This document shows, in pieces, positions 6,965 to 16,141 of a stretch of 32,125 bases of DNA. A model generated the notes under the pieces. That model was not told where the DNA came from, searched no databases, and saw nothing but the letters and a program-made list of their open reading frames with translations. Position numbers and translations under genes: made by a program. Each line of letters starts with the position of its first letter. Position 1 is the first letter of the stretch. The stretch spans positions 1 through 32,125 of the forward strand of contig NZ_BCAH01000014.1 of assembly GCF_001293735.1 (NCBI RefSeq), read 5' to 3'. Origin of the DNA: Limosilactobacillus gorillae. Its GTDB lineage: Bacteria > Bacillota > Bacilli > Lactobacillales > Lactobacillaceae.

Positions 6965-8461
6965 TTAGTTGTTGCCTTCCAAACGAGCAATCATCTCGTC
7001 TAAGTGCGCCAAAGTCTTTTCCTGTCCGAAAAGCTCAATGCTTTCTGGCAGTTCCGGCCCGTGTGTTTCGTGGGTCACGGCAATTCGCAGTGGCATCCAG
7101 AGCTTCCGTCCCTTGATCTTGGTGCTCTTTTGAACATCCTTAATAGCAGCTAACACGCCGGTAGCGTCCATGAAGTCCATGGCTGCCACCCGGTCCCGGA
7201 AGTTCTTAATGACAACCAAGGCGGTGTCTTCTTTCATTTCTTCCTTAGCTTCGTCAGAAATTTCTTCTGGGCCGTCAACAAACGGCTTAACGTAATCAAC
7301 AATTTCGTTTGCGTACGAAATTTCCCGTTTGAAGAGTTCTACCAAACGCCGCATCCATTCCATCTTGTATGGGTTGGCGTTTTTCTCCATCAACCCAGCC
7401 TCGATTAGTTGTGGCATGGCAGCGTGGAAGACCTCATCGGCAGAGGAAAGCTTCATGTATTGGTTATTGATCCACTGAAGTTTCTTACGATCGAAGGCCG
7501 CTGGTGACTTGGAGAGGCGCTTTTCGTCATACATCTTCACGAATTCCTTTAGGGAGAAGATTTCATCCTCACCAACTGGTGACCAGCCCAAAAGAATGAT
7601 GAAGTTATCCATTGCTTCCGGCAGGTAACCAAGGTCGCGATACTGTTCAATAAATTGGAGCACCGATTCGTCACGCTTGGAAAGCTTCTTACCGGTTTCG
7701 TTATTGATGATCAGTGACATGTGTCCAAATTCTGGTATTTTCCAGCCCAGGGCCTGGTAAATAGCCATTTGCTTTGGCGTGTTGGAAACATGATCATCAC
7801 CACGAAAGACGTGGCTAATCTTCATCAAGTGGTCGTCAATCACAACGGCGAAGTTATAGGTTGGCATCCCATCGCGCTTTTGAATGACAAAGTCGCCCCC
7901 AATAGATTGGGATTCAAATGACATCGGTCCCTTAACAAGGTCTTCCCATTCGAAAACCTCATCCTTAGGTACCCGGAAGCGAATAACTGGCTTCAGGCCC
8001 TTTGCTTTGGCTGCTTCTTGGGCGGCCTTGATTTCATCATTACTCATACCAGCATACTCGTATTCGTAATGTGGCATTTGGTGGGCCGCCTTTTGAGCTT
8101 CACGTTGGGCTTCCAGCTCCTCTTCGGTCATGTAGGACTCATAGGCAAGGCCCTTATCCATCAATTCCTGAATGTAACGAGCATAGATCTCCTTACGTTC
8201 GGATTGCCGGTAAGGACCATAGTCGCCCCCCTTATCCGGACCTTCATCCCAATCGAGCCCCATCCACTTTAGGTTGTCGAGCTGGCTGCGTTCCCCGTCC
8301 GCAATGTTGCGCTTGGTGTCGGTGTCTTCAATCCGGATGATGAACTTTCCGTGGTTGTGCCGGGCAAATAAGTAGTTGAACAATGCGGTCCGTGCGTTCC
8401 CAATGTGTAAATGCCCAGTTGGACTAGGAGCGTAACGAACGCGAATTTCATTCTTTGACAA
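6965..8461 (-). CDS. gltX: glutamyl-tRNA synthetase
   Basis: Class I synthetase that charges tRNA-Glu and, in most lactobacilli, also misacylates tRNA-Gln for transamidation. The 498-residue protein starts with [18 protein letters not shown] (HIGN at 19-22), carries [10 protein letters not shown] (KLSKR near 260) and a helical anticodon-binding C-terminus. It starts at TTG (8461) with a modest GAGGCGG site; no better start lies nearby and the start sits at the family's usual N-terminus. A terminator follows. Upstream, 70 bases separate it from yacL. Confidence 0.97.
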   Translation of the reverse strand: MSKNEIRVRYAPSPTGHLHIGNARTALFNYLFARHNHGKFIIRIEDTDTKRNIADGERSQLDNLKWMGLDWDEGPDKGGDYGPYRQSERKEIYARYIQELMDKGLAYESYMTEEELEAQREAQKAAHQMPHYEYEYAGMSNDEIKAAQEAAKAKGLKPVIRFRVPKDEVFEWEDLVKGPMSFESQSIGGDFVIQKRDGMPTYNFAVVIDDHLMKISHVFRGDDHVSNTPKQMAIYQALGWKIPEFGHMSLIINNETGKKLSKRDESVLQFIEQYRDLGYLPEAMDNFIILLGWSPVGEDEIFSLKEFVKMYDEKRLSKSPAAFDRKKLQWINNQYMKLSSADEVFHAAMPQLIEAGLMEKNANPYKMEWMRRLVELFKREISYANEIVDYVKPFVDGPEEISDEAKEEMKEDTALVVIKNFRDRVAAMDFMDATGVLAAIKDVQKSTKIKGRKLWMPLRIAVTHETHGPELPESIELFGQEKTLAHLDEMIARLEGNN

Positions 8462-8531
8462 GATTTCCGCCTCTTTCGTAAAAATAAGTGTTTCCTATCT
8501 AGTGTAGCCTCCTCCCTCTAAAAAGAAAAGA

Positions 8532-9665
8532 CTATTTCTTGGATTGATGCTTAGTAGACCTATTGTGCCCACCAATTCCCTTGGTAGAGTGAAGGGGCCG
8601 GGCAAAAATCATCCGCCCAGCGTCGGTTTGTAAGGCCGATGTCACCTCAACTTCAATCCGCTCATTTATGAAGTAACGCCCGTCTTCGACCACAACCATT
8701 GTACCGTCATCAAGGTAGGCTACCCCCTGTTGACGTTCGGTTCCTCTTTTGACCACCATTACCGTCAGTCGTTCGCCCGGGATCACCCGGGGGCGTAGAG
8801 ACTTAGCCAGGTTGTTAATGTTTAAAGCCTGAACGTTTTGGAATTGAATCACCTTGTTTAGGTTCCAATCATTGGTCACAATCACCCCGTCGACCTTCTT
8901 AGCCAAAGCGATCAATTTGGAGTCGACTTCATCAATGTCTTCAAAATCACCTTCATACATTTCAACGGGAACAATCCGCTCTTCCTGAAGCTTGTTTAAA
9001 ATTTCTAACCCGCGCCGGCCGCGAACCCGCTTGATCGAGTCACCAGAATCGGCAATGTATTGTAACTCATATAAAACGAAATTCGGCACCAGTAAGGTTC
9101 CTTCCAAAAAGCCGGTCTTAACCAGGTCATAAATCCGACCGTCAATCAAAATGTTGGTGTCCAAGATCTTATAGTGGTGGTAATTGTCATCCTGGCGCTT
9201 TAAGACCTGGTTGGTGATGTCTTTTCCCCGTTCACGACGTAGTCCCAAAAAGTTACGCCACTCATCAAGCCGGGTCGTCCCAATCCGAAAGCCCATGTAA
9301 GAGAAGATCACCATTAACAACAGTGGCAAAACATTATTTACCACCGGCACCCGCATCCGCCAGAGAGGAACTGAAATTAAAATTGCTAAAACAAGGCCCA
9401 CGATGGTTGCTAACGCTCCAAAAATGAGGTAGGCCGGATTTTTCTTTGCCAAGGATTGCTCGACACGTTTCATCACGTTGGCCACCCAATTAGCTAATGG
9501 TAAAGACAGGATGAAAAAAAGCACCGCCCCGATAATACAGTCCACAATCGCCATAAGCGGTGTCGCCAACCTGAAGCCGATTACCGCCCACAGGAGTGGT
9601 AGGTAATAAAAACCAATTGCTGCCCCCACAATTGTGATAGCAAGGCATATTATCCGTTTTTTCAT
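8532..9665 (-). CDS. yacL: PIN/TRAM domain membrane protein YacL
   Basis: Putative membrane-anchored RNase of the PIN-TRAM type, conserved next to radA and gltX in Firmicutes. The 377-residue product has about four N-terminal transmembrane helices (residues 1-120), a PIN nuclease domain beginning at ILDTNILIDGRIYDL (about 150-165) with further acidic residues (TNDWNLNK), and a C-terminal TRAM domain (GERLTVMVVKRGTERQQGVAYLDDG split near 290-315). The ATG at 9665 is preceded by GGGAGGTGTAGC; a TTG eight codons upstream is rejected. It follows radA by 32 bases, likely as one operon. The nuclease target is unknown. Confidence 0.93.
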   Translation of the reverse strand: MKKRIICLAITIVGAAIGFYYLPLLWAVIGFRLATPLMAIVDCIIGAVLFFILSLPLANWVANVMKRVEQSLAKKNPAYLIFGALATIVGLVLAILISVPLWRMRVPVVNNVLPLLLMVIFSYMGFRIGTTRLDEWRNFLGLRRERGKDITNQVLKRQDDNYHHYKILDTNILIDGRIYDLVKTGFLEGTLLVPNFVLYELQYIADSGDSIKRVRGRRGLEILNKLQEERIVPVEMYEGDFEDIDEVDSKLIALAKKVDGVIVTNDWNLNKVIQFQNVQALNINNLAKSLRPRVIPGERLTVMVVKRGTERQQGVAYLDDGTMVVVEDGRYFINERIEVEVTSALQTDAGRMIFARPLHSTKGIGGHNRSTKHQSKK

Positions 9666-9697
9666 TGCTACACCTCCCTTCGCTGCCAATTGTATCC

Positions 9698-11071
9698 TTA
9701 TCCAAGGGCGATCTTAAGTGCCTCACCCAAGGTAGTAACTCCTACTACCTCAATATTGGCAGGTGGGTTCCAACCAGCAAGGTTATTTTTAGGCACCAGG
9801 ATTCGCTTGAAACCCAACTTGGTAGCCTCAGCCACCCGCTGCTCGATCCGGCTTACCCGCCGAATTTCCCCGGTCAACCCCACTTCACCGACAAAGGCAT
9901 CGGTCGCCCGGGTCCCCTTATCACGGTAAGATGAAGCGATCGCAATGGCAATTGCTAGGTCAATAGCCGGCTCATCTAACTTAACACCACCGGCGGCCTT
10001 CAAATAGGCGTCCTGGTTTTGTAAAAGTAAATTGGCCCGCTTTTCTAGAACTGCCATAATTAAAGATACCCGATTACGGTTTAAACCAGTTGCCGTCCGC
10101 TGGGCGTTGCCGAAGACAGTCGGTGTGATCAGGGCCTGAATTTCTACCAGGATCGGCCGCGTCCCCTCTAACGAAACCACGACTGCCGATCCAGTAGCAT
10201 CTTTGAGACGTTCTTCCAGGAAAATCTCCGATGGATTAGTAACCTCAGTTAGCCCTTGAGTGTTCATCTCAAAAATTCCCAACTCGTTTGTCGAACCAAA
10301 CCGATTTTTAACTGATCGCAGGATCCGGTAGGTGTGGTGCAGGTCCCCTTCAAAGTACATAACAGTATCAACCATATGCTCTAAGATTTTAGGGCCGGCT
10401 AAAACCCCGCCCTTAGTGACGTGACCAACCACAAAGATGGTGATATTTTGTCCCTTGGCAATCTGCATTAACTGGGCCGTTACCGCCCGAATCTGCGAAA
10501 CTGAGCCGATCGCTGCAGTTACGTCGGCTGCCTGCATCGTCTGAACCGAATCAATGATCACAAATTCTGGTTGCAAGGAATCAATTGTCGCCCGAATTGA
10601 TTCCATGTTGGTTTCCGGATAGATGTAAAAGTCCTCACCTGAAACGTCAAGCCGTTGGGCACGGAGCTTAATTTGAGACGCTGATTCTTCCCCAGAAACG
10701 TACAAAACTTTGTGGTGTTCAACACTTAACTGCCCCGATACCTGCAGAAGTAAGGTGGACTTCCCGATCCCTGGGTCGCCACCAATCAAAACCAGGGAGC
10801 CCGGGACGATTCCACCCCCCAAGACTCGATTCAATTCGTTTAACCGGGTCTTAACCCGGGGCGTTTTCTTAGTGTCAATCTCCTGAATCCGCTGGGGCCG
10901 GGCCACAATCCCAGTTAAAGTTGCCGTCGCATTTTTCGCTACCGGGGTACTAGGCTGCTCAACTTCTTCAACCAGGGTACTCCACTGTCCGCAGTTGGGA
11001 CACCGCCCCAAGTAGCGCGGGGAGTTATAACCACAGTTTTGACAAACATAGTGCGTTTTCGCCTTGGCCAT
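9698..11071 (-). CDS. radA: DNA repair protein RadA (Sms)
   Basis: RecA-related ATPase that processes recombination intermediates and promotes branch migration; in naturally competent Firmicutes it also extends transformation D-loops. The 457-residue protein has the N-terminal C4 zinc finger (C10, C13, C24, C27), Walker [11 protein letters not shown] (97-106), the RadA-specific KNRFG motif near 255 and a C-terminal Lon-like domain. AAGGAGG lies before the ATG. It starts 12 bases after the dut stop, and precedes yacL. Bacillus has disA after radA; that gene is absent here. Confidence 0.97.
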   Translation of the reverse strand: MAKAKTHYVCQNCGYNSPRYLGRCPNCGQWSTLVEEVEQPSTPVAKNATATLTGIVARPQRIQEIDTKKTPRVKTRLNELNRVLGGGIVPGSLVLIGGDPGIGKSTLLLQVSGQLSVEHHKVLYVSGEESASQIKLRAQRLDVSGEDFYIYPETNMESIRATIDSLQPEFVIIDSVQTMQAADVTAAIGSVSQIRAVTAQLMQIAKGQNITIFVVGHVTKGGVLAGPKILEHMVDTVMYFEGDLHHTYRILRSVKNRFGSTNELGIFEMNTQGLTEVTNPSEIFLEERLKDATGSAVVVSLEGTRPILVEIQALITPTVFGNAQRTATGLNRNRVSLIMAVLEKRANLLLQNQDAYLKAAGGVKLDEPAIDLAIAIAIASSYRDKGTRATDAFVGEVGLTGEIRRVSRIEQRVAEATKLGFKRILVPKNNLAGWNPPANIEVVGVTTLGEALKIALG

Positions 11072-11083
11072 CTGTGATCCTCC

Positions 11084-11629
11084 TTACTTATTGGTGGAAC
11101 CAAAGCCCCCACTTCGTTCGGCCTGTGGTGTCTCCTCCTGATCGGCCGTTAGGTATGGAACAAAAATTCCCTGGGCAATTCGCTCACCTTTTTTGATATG
11201 GTAATCAAATAAACCGTAGTTGATTAGTTGTACAAAGATCTCCCCTTCGTTGGTGGGATTATCATAGTAATCAGCGTCGATAATTCCGATTCCATTGGGT
11301 AAGATCAGCCGCCGTTTCAGTGGGCCGCTGGACCGGTTCACCAAGATCAAGACCTCGTCTGGTTGCATGTAGGCCTTAACACCCGTTGGTACCAGACTTG
11401 GTTTCAGTGTTTTATCTATTTGAGCAAAATCTTGTTCCGTTAGGTGATGCTTTGCTTTAAGCCGCCGTAGCTTCCACAGGGCCTTAATAAAGTTACCCTT
11501 CCAAATCGACGGAAGGGTAAAGTCCGTGGCCGCCGCAAAGTCATAGCCAGCTGCCTGTTTCGTTTGACGCTTAGGGAGGGTGACACCCTTTGCTTGATAA
11601 GCGGACACAATTTGGAATCCACGCTTCAT
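11084..11629 (-). CDS. dut: dUTP diphosphatase (trimeric dUTPase)
   Basis: Hydrolyses dUTP to dUMP, limiting uracil in DNA and supplying dTMP synthesis. The 181-residue protein shows all five dUTPase motifs: AGYDF (27-31), NRSSG (98-102), NGIGIIDADYYDN (112-124), GERIAQG (148-154) and the C-terminal glycine-rich RSGGFGST (172-179) that closes over substrate. It carries an insertion of roughly 35 residues after motif I (41-78, rich in Lys/Leu), absent from compact bacterial enzymes of about 145-150 residues. The ATG at 11629 has GAGGTGAATAAA before it; the longer frame to 11671 overlaps the promoter. Confidence 0.95.
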   Translation of the reverse strand: MKRGFQIVSAYQAKGVTLPKRQTKQAAGYDFAAATDFTLPSIWKGNFIKALWKLRRLKAKHHLTEQDFAQIDKTLKPSLVPTGVKAYMQPDEVLILVNRSSGPLKRRLILPNGIGIIDADYYDNPTNEGEIFVQLINYGLFDYHIKKGERIAQGIFVPYLTADQEETPQAERSGGFGSTNK

Positions 11630-11661
11630 TTTATTCACCTCAAAATCTGTTTTGTTCTTTG

Positions 11662-11670
11662 ATTGTACCA
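11662..11670 (-). promoter_or_regulatory. extended -10 promoter for dut-radA-yacL
   Basis: The minus strand reads TGGTACAAT, an extended -10 element about 33 bases before the dut start codon; no good -35 is visible at the usual distance. Confidence 0.5.
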
Positions 11671-11754
11671 CGGTCCGGGGATGATTTGCCCCTTACACCT
11701 CCAACCAAATCAGGGTGTTTTTTACCAACTCTGAAAGGGGGGTTCGATCTGAAG

Positions 11755-11783
11755 TTGACATTTGATTTTAAAGCAGGCACAAT
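11755..11783 (+). promoter_or_regulatory. promoter of the GNAT-rpiA operon
   Basis: TTGACA (11755-11760), 17 bases, then CACAAT (11778-11783) on the plus strand, 44 bases before the start codon. It is divergent from the dut promoter. Confidence 0.7.
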
Positions 11784-11827
11784 TTAGTCAATCATCATTA
11801 AATGCTGTTTTATAAGGAGGTAAAACG

Positions 11828-12139
11828 ATGCACTATAAATTTGAAAACAATGTTCTTACCGTTACTACGGACGAGGGCGAATACGTCGGCGAACTTGACT
11901 ACCCAGCCATCCCCGACCACGAAAATCGCTACGCCATCGAACGTGTTTTTATTACCTCTACTTACCGAGGTACCGGGGTGGCTAGTGAACTGGTCCGTAC
12001 CTTTGTCGACCACGCTAAAAAGGAGGGCTGGACCATCAAATTAATGTGTCCCTACGCCTTATCACAATTCAAACGCCATCCAGAATATCAAAAGGTATTG
12101 TTACCAGAAGATCGCTTCCCAACTACCTTTAGCGATTAA
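11828..12139 (+). CDS. small GNAT-family N-acetyltransferase (YidJ type)
   Basis: Short acetyltransferase of the Gcn5-related fold, single-domain class PF14542 (Acetyltransf_CG type). The 103 residues contain IERVFITSTYRGTGVASELV (38-57) with the acetyl-CoA pyrophosphate loop R47-G-T-G-V-A and a later KLMCPYALSQFKRHPEYQ stretch typical of this small group. The substrate is unknown. AAGGAGG lies six bases before the ATG. It is followed 13 bases later by rpiA with which it is co-transcribed. Confidence 0.88.
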   Translation: MHYKFENNVLTVTTDEGEYVGELDYPAIPDHENRYAIERVFITSTYRGTGVASELVRTFVDHAKKEGWTIKLMCPYALSQFKRHPEYQKVLLPEDRFPTTFSD

Positions 12140-12152
12140 AAGGAGATTATTT

Positions 12153-12842
12153 ATGAACCAACAAGACACACTCAAGCAACTCGTCGGTCAAACCGCCGCT
12201 AACCTGGTTGAGGACGGTATGATCGTCGGCCTGGGGACCGGTTCAACCGTCCGTTTCATGGTTGACGCCCTAGGCAAGCGAGTCCAGGAAGAAGGCTTAA
12301 ACATTACCGGGGTTACCACATCCAACCGAACTACTGAACAGGCAACCGGACTAGGAATTAAGATTGTCGATCTCGACGACGTTAACCACGTTGACTTAAC
12401 CATTGATGGAGCCGATGAAGTTGCCCCTAACTTCTTTGGTATCAAAGGGGGCGGCGGTGCTCTTTTGTGGGAAAAGATCGTCAACGATGCCTCTAGCCAC
12501 AACGTCTGGATCGTTGACCAATCCAAGATGGTTAACCAAATCGGAAACTTCGGGGTTCCCGTTGAAGTCATCCCGTTCGGCGCTACTAAGGTCTTTGCTA
12601 AGTTCGAACAAAAGGGCTACCAACCACAGTGGCGGCTCAACGAAGACGGTACCCACTACCGGACTGATGAAGAAAACTACATCATCGATCTCAAGATGGG
12701 GCTGATTGAAGACCCGCTTGCCCTGGCAGAAGACCTAATCCATACGGTCGGGGTCGTCGAACATGGGCTCTTTTTAAACCGGGTTAACCAGGTTATCGTT
12801 GGTGGTGACCAAGGTGTTAGCACGCTAAACGTCCCTAAGTAA
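12153..12842 (+). CDS. rpiA: ribose-5-phosphate isomerase A
   Basis: Interconverts ribose-5-phosphate and ribulose-5-phosphate in the pentose phosphate/phosphoketolase pathway. The 229-residue protein has the signature GLGTGSTVRFMVDAL (26-40), TIDGADEV (84-91), KGGGGALLWEKI (98-109) with the catalytic region, and C-terminal VEHGLFLN. The length fits the family. AAGGAGA precedes the ATG, which begins 13 bases after the GNAT stop. A terminator follows, so GNAT-rpiA forms a two-gene unit. Confidence 0.97.
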   Translation: MNQQDTLKQLVGQTAANLVEDGMIVGLGTGSTVRFMVDALGKRVQEEGLNITGVTTSNRTTEQATGLGIKIVDLDDVNHVDLTIDGADEVAPNFFGIKGGGGALLWEKIVNDASSHNVWIVDQSKMVNQIGNFGVPVEVIPFGATKVFAKFEQKGYQPQWRLNEDGTHYRTDEENYIIDLKMGLIEDPLALAEDLIHTVGVVEHGLFLNRVNQVIVGGDQGVSTLNVPK

Positions 12843-12860
12843 GGGATTACCGTTTCATGG

Positions 12861-12885
12861 GCCCTGGCACTGCTGAGGGCTTTTT
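12861..12885 (+). terminator. terminator after rpiA
   Basis: GCCCT (12861-12865) and AGGGC (12876-12880) pair over a 10-base loop and five T follow. The stem is short but well placed. Confidence 0.6.
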
Positions 12886-12911
12886 CTACATCCCTTGGCC
12901 ACACAGATTCC

Positions 12912-12940
12912 TGTTTTCCAACTAAATTTCGTATTATAAT
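12912..12940 (+). promoter_or_regulatory. pepC promoter
   Basis: A consensus TATAAT (12935-12940) lies about 30 bases before the start. The -35 at 17 bases is TGTTTT, a poor match, so the -10 carries the call. Confidence 0.55.
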
Positions 12941-12971
12941 GAGCCCAGAATAACCAAAGGAGCTAATGTAC

Positions 12972-14309
12972 ATGACTTTTTCAATTTCGCCAGCCGACCT
13001 GACCGCCTTTCATGAGGACTACGCCGGACGCAAAGAAAGTGCCGTTTTGGAACGGGCCGTCACCAAAAACGGTGTTAAGGCTGCCAGCTTTGACTGGCAC
13101 GCACAAGCTAATAATGACCAGCACTTCTCCATTGATCTATCAACGGGTGACGTTGCTGATCAAAAGCAATCTGGCCGCTGCTGGATGTTTGCAGCTTTAA
13201 ATACGATGCGCCATGGTATGCAGGCTAAGTTCAACCTTCCTGATGACTTCGAGCTCTCCCAATCCTACCAATTCTTCTGGGACAAGTTCGAAAAGGCTAA
13301 CTACTTCTATGAAAACGTAATCGCCACGGCTAACCTTCCCCACGATGACCGCAAGGTAGCTTGGCTAATGGAAACCCCGCAACAAGATGGAGGCCAGTGG
13401 GACATGCTGTGTGCTTTGATCGAAAAGTACGGAGTTGTACCACAAAGTGCCATGCCCGAAAGTTATAACTCTTCACAATCACGGGAAATTAACGCCGTTT
13501 TAAATAACCAGCTTCGCCACGACGCCATTATCTTACGGCGGCTGGTCCAACAAAACTACGCCCAAAGTCATATCAATGATCAACGTCGGCAGATGCTTAA
13601 TAACATTTACCGGATGTTATCCTACGCCTTTGGTGAGCCTGTCACCTCCTTTGACTTCGAATACCGAACTAAAAAGGATCATGAATTCCACCGTGATGCT
13701 AACCTTACCCCGCAGGACTTCTTTAAGAAGTACGTTGGTTGGAACCTGGATGATTACGTCTCAATTATTCAAGCTCCAACTAAAGACAAGTCCTACCACC
13801 AGACCTACACGGTTGATATGCTCGGGAACGTAGTTGGCGGCCGGCCGATCAAGCATTTAAACCTGCCAATGGACGAGTTCAAGGCCCTGGCCATTAAACA
13901 GCTGGCGAATGGTGAAAGCGTCTGGTTTGGCTCCGACGTTTCCAAATATTCAGAAACCAAGCTGGGACTGATGGCTCTGAACACGTATGCTTACGAGGAC
14001 CTCTTTGACACCCAACTGGCAATGTCAAAAGCCGACGCACTGGACTACGGCGAATCAATGATGAATCACGCCATGGTTCTAACGGGTGTTGACCTGGTCG
14101 ACGGTAAGCCAACTAAATGGAAAGTCGAAAACTCTTGGGGAAGCAAGGTCGGCGAAAAGGGTTATTTTGTGATGTCCGATAGTTGGATGGACAAGTACTG
14201 CTACCAAATCGTCATCAACAAGGCCTACTTAAGCGATGAACTTCTAACCGCTCAAGCCCAAAAACCAGTGATCTTAAAACCATGGGACCCAATGGGAACC
14301 TTGGCCTAA
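12972..14309 (+). CDS. pepC: aminopeptidase C (C1 cysteine peptidase, bleomycin hydrolase family)
   Basis: Cytoplasmic aminopeptidase that removes N-terminal residues from peptides, part of the lactobacillus casein-peptide breakdown system. The 445-residue protein has the papain-like triad: C70 in QKQSGRCWMFAALNTMR, H366 in MMNHAMVLTGV and N387 in VENSWG. Family length is about 440-450. Two ATGs compete (12966 and 12972); AGGAG is only three bases from the first and nine from the second, so the second is chosen. It stands alone between a promoter and a bidirectional terminator. It would act on peptides delivered by DtpT, encoded later in the window. Confidence 0.96.
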   Translation: MTFSISPADLTAFHEDYAGRKESAVLERAVTKNGVKAASFDWHAQANNDQHFSIDLSTGDVADQKQSGRCWMFAALNTMRHGMQAKFNLPDDFELSQSYQFFWDKFEKANYFYENVIATANLPHDDRKVAWLMETPQQDGGQWDMLCALIEKYGVVPQSAMPESYNSSQSREINAVLNNQLRHDAIILRRLVQQNYAQSHINDQRRQMLNNIYRMLSYAFGEPVTSFDFEYRTKKDHEFHRDANLTPQDFFKKYVGWNLDDYVSIIQAPTKDKSYHQTYTVDMLGNVVGGRPIKHLNLPMDEFKALAIKQLANGESVWFGSDVSKYSETKLGLMALNTYAYEDLFDTQLAMSKADALDYGESMMNHAMVLTGVDLVDGKPTKWKVENSWGSKVGEKGYFVMSDSWMDKYCYQIVINKAYLSDELLTAQAQKPVILKPWDPMGTLA

Positions 14310-14342
14310 GACCTAACTTAATAATTAACCCCTTGGTCAACC

Positions 14343-14380
14343 AAAAAGAGGCTGCGACAAAATGTCACAACCTCTTTTTT
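14343..14380. terminator. bidirectional terminator between pepC and the hydrolase gene
   Basis: AAAAAGAGG, TG and GACA pair with TGTC, CA and CCTCTTTTTT around a short AAA loop, giving A and T tracts on both sides. It serves the convergent genes on either side. Confidence 0.85.
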
Positions 14381-14399
14381 AGTATCATTCTTATGCGCC

Positions 14400-15275
14400 T
14401 TATTCGGCAACCGGGTGGTCAATTGGTTCCAAGAACTTAGCTGCGTGGTCAAAGATGGCCTGGCTCCAAAAGTCACGTTCGTGGTCAGCCCCGTGTACTC
14501 GGACTCCATCAACCTTAACGTGATGAGCTGCCAGAGCATCATACATCTGTTCCATCTGTTGGTAAGGAACAATCTGATCCCGATCCCCGTGCATCAATAA
14601 GAATGGTGGATAGCTCTTTCCCTCCTCAATCCGGTAAAGGGGGCTCATTTCACGCTTGAGATCGGCCCACTTTTCCCGGTCGCTACCAAAAAGGGCAGTT
14701 TCCAAGACGTCGGTACCAACAACACCCCGGGCATGCTCAAAGGTGGCTGCTACATCGGTTGGCCCAAAGCAGGATACCACGGCATTAACCGCGTCTGATT
14801 GATCTTGGTTAGCAGCGGTCTTGTACTGCGGATCATCCCCCGTCAATCCTACCAGCATAGCAGCATTTGCTCCCGATGAGGTTCCCCAAATTGAGACCCG
14901 TTGCGGATCGATTGCGTACTCTTCGGCGTGGGCCCGTAAGTAACGGATGGCCGCCTTAACATCGGTCAAAAAGGCTGGGAAGGGATGACCATCTAAGGAG
15001 TTCTGGTGCTGAACCGTTGCCACCACATAGCCCCGGTGAACAAACTGGACCAGTTGCGGAATCTCCTTCCCCATAACTGGTAATTGCCAGGAGCTCCCCT
15101 GAACAAAGACAATCAGGGGCCGTGGGGTCATTTGTGTAAGCATGTAGCGCTGAGCCCACGGAGTTAAAAGGCACATGTGCTGGGCTTCTCCACCGGCTGC
15201 ACCGTAAACCACATTTTCAATTAGTTGAACTTGACCCGTTAAGGCCGGGTTATTATTGAATTCTTGAATTGCCAT
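14400..15275 (-). CDS. alpha/beta hydrolase (BD-FAE-like esterase)
   Basis: Serine hydrolase of the esterase/feruloyl-esterase-like group. The 291-residue protein has an HGG-replacing oxyanion region (FVQGSSW, 57-63), the nucleophile elbow GTSSG (131-135, S133), an acid in HGDRDQIVP (D233) and H265 in HGADHERDFW, a complete triad in the right order. No signal peptide is seen, so it is intracellular. Its ATG lies immediately before the gpmA stop codon and its ribosome binding site (GGAGGGATA) is within the end of gpmA, so the two are translationally coupled. Natural ester substrate unknown; a hydroxycinnamate or short-chain ester is possible but not shown. Confidence 0.85.
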   Translation of the reverse strand: MAIQEFNNNPALTGQVQLIENVVYGAAGGEAQHMCLLTPWAQRYMLTQMTPRPLIVFVQGSSWQLPVMGKEIPQLVQFVHRGYVVATVQHQNSLDGHPFPAFLTDVKAAIRYLRAHAEEYAIDPQRVSIWGTSSGANAAMLVGLTGDDPQYKTAANQDQSDAVNAVVSCFGPTDVAATFEHARGVVGTDVLETALFGSDREKWADLKREMSPLYRIEEGKSYPPFLLMHGDRDQIVPYQQMEQMYDALAAHHVKVDGVRVHGADHERDFWSQAIFDHAAKFLEPIDHPVAE

Positions 15276-15956
15276 CTAATATCCCTCCGTAAGAATTTCT
15301 TTGTGCAGTATGTTTAAGTGATCGTCAACTTGGTAGATGATCGGTTCCCCATTGGGGACTTCCACTTGATCAATCCGGTCAGCACTAATTCCTTCCAGGT
15401 ACTTGACCAGCGCACGTAAAGTACTGCCGTGAGCCACGATCAGCTGGTTCTGGCCAGCTAAGAGACGCGGAGCCACTTGATCCTGCCAGTAGGGAAGAAC
15501 TCGTTCTAAGCACATCGCCAGACTTTCAGCCAGTGGCTCTTCAACCCCTAAGCGATCATAACGGCGGTCGTGATCCGGGTGAGCTAGCTTAGGTGGAACC
15601 GCCCAAAAACCCCGGCGCCAAGCATGCAGTTGGGCTGTCCCTACTTCTTCTTTGACGACCGCCTTATTAAGGCCACTTAAAGCCCCGTAATGACGTTCAT
15701 TAAGGCGCCACGTTTTATGAATTGGCAGTTCCAACTGGTCAAGTTCATCTAAAATATAATTTGCGGTGATAATCGCCCGCTTCATGTAGGAGGTATGAAC
15801 ATCGTGAAAAACAAGGCCTTGGTTGGCGAGCATCTTTCCGACCGCCTTCCCCTGGGCAACTCCCTTGGCCGTTAGCGCAACGTCACTCCAACCCGTGAAG
15901 CGGTTATCTAGATTAGCCTGGCTCTGCCCATGCCGAACCATCACTAACTGTGTCAT
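15276..15956 (-). CDS. gpmA: 2,3-bisphosphoglycerate-dependent phosphoglycerate mutase
   Basis: Interconverts 3- and 2-phosphoglycerate in glycolysis. The 226-residue protein has the phosphohistidine motif [21 protein letters not shown] (split at residues 5-25, H9), the [13 protein letters not shown] stretch and the second catalytic histidine in [19 protein letters not shown]. The family usually has RHGES; here it is RHGQS, and several other positions differ, so this could be a secondary paralogue. GAGGGGGTCATAGG precedes the ATG. It is the first gene of a two-gene unit with the hydrolase. Confidence 0.88.
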   Translation of the reverse strand: MTQLVMVRHGQSQANLDNRFTGWSDVALTAKGVAQGKAVGKMLANQGLVFHDVHTSYMKRAIITANYILDELDQLELPIHKTWRLNERHYGALSGLNKAVVKEEVGTAQLHAWRRGFWAVPPKLAHPDHDRRYDRLGVEEPLAESLAMCLERVLPYWQDQVAPRLLAGQNQLIVAHGSTLRALVKYLEGISADRIDQVEVPNGEPIIYQVDDHLNILHKEILTEGY

Positions 15957-15986
15957 CCTATGACCCCCTCACTCTCTTATTCTTTC

Positions 15987-15992
15987 ATAATA
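15987..15992 (-). promoter_or_regulatory. possible -10 of the gpmA promoter
   Basis: The minus strand has TATTAT about 30 bases before the gpmA start; no convincing -35 lies 16-18 bases upstream. The remaining gap up to lacM holds only the lacLM terminator. Confidence 0.35.
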
Positions 15993-16046
15993 GCGCAATC
16001 CCCCGTTAATTTCCTGGAAAATTAAAAAGGAATTTATTTACGGGGG

Positions 16047-16090
16047 AAAAAAAAGGAATGACACCGAATGAATCCATTCAATGTCATTCC
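16047..16090 (-). terminator. lacLM operon terminator
   Basis: On the minus strand GGAATGACA pairs with TGTCATTCC and an inner GAATG with CATTC, followed by eight T. It is a strong terminator located about 50 bases beyond lacM. Confidence 0.9.
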
Positions 16091-16141
16091 AAACTTCACC
16101 AAAACACCTGGTGTCTAATATTTTTATGGCACTTCAAATTA

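Noticed and set aside
11695-11723. Plus-strand terminator-like element (ACACC/GGTGT plus T run) in the dut/GNAT gap
   Set aside because: The stem is only five pairs with a 14-base loop, and no plus-strand transcript upstream would need it.
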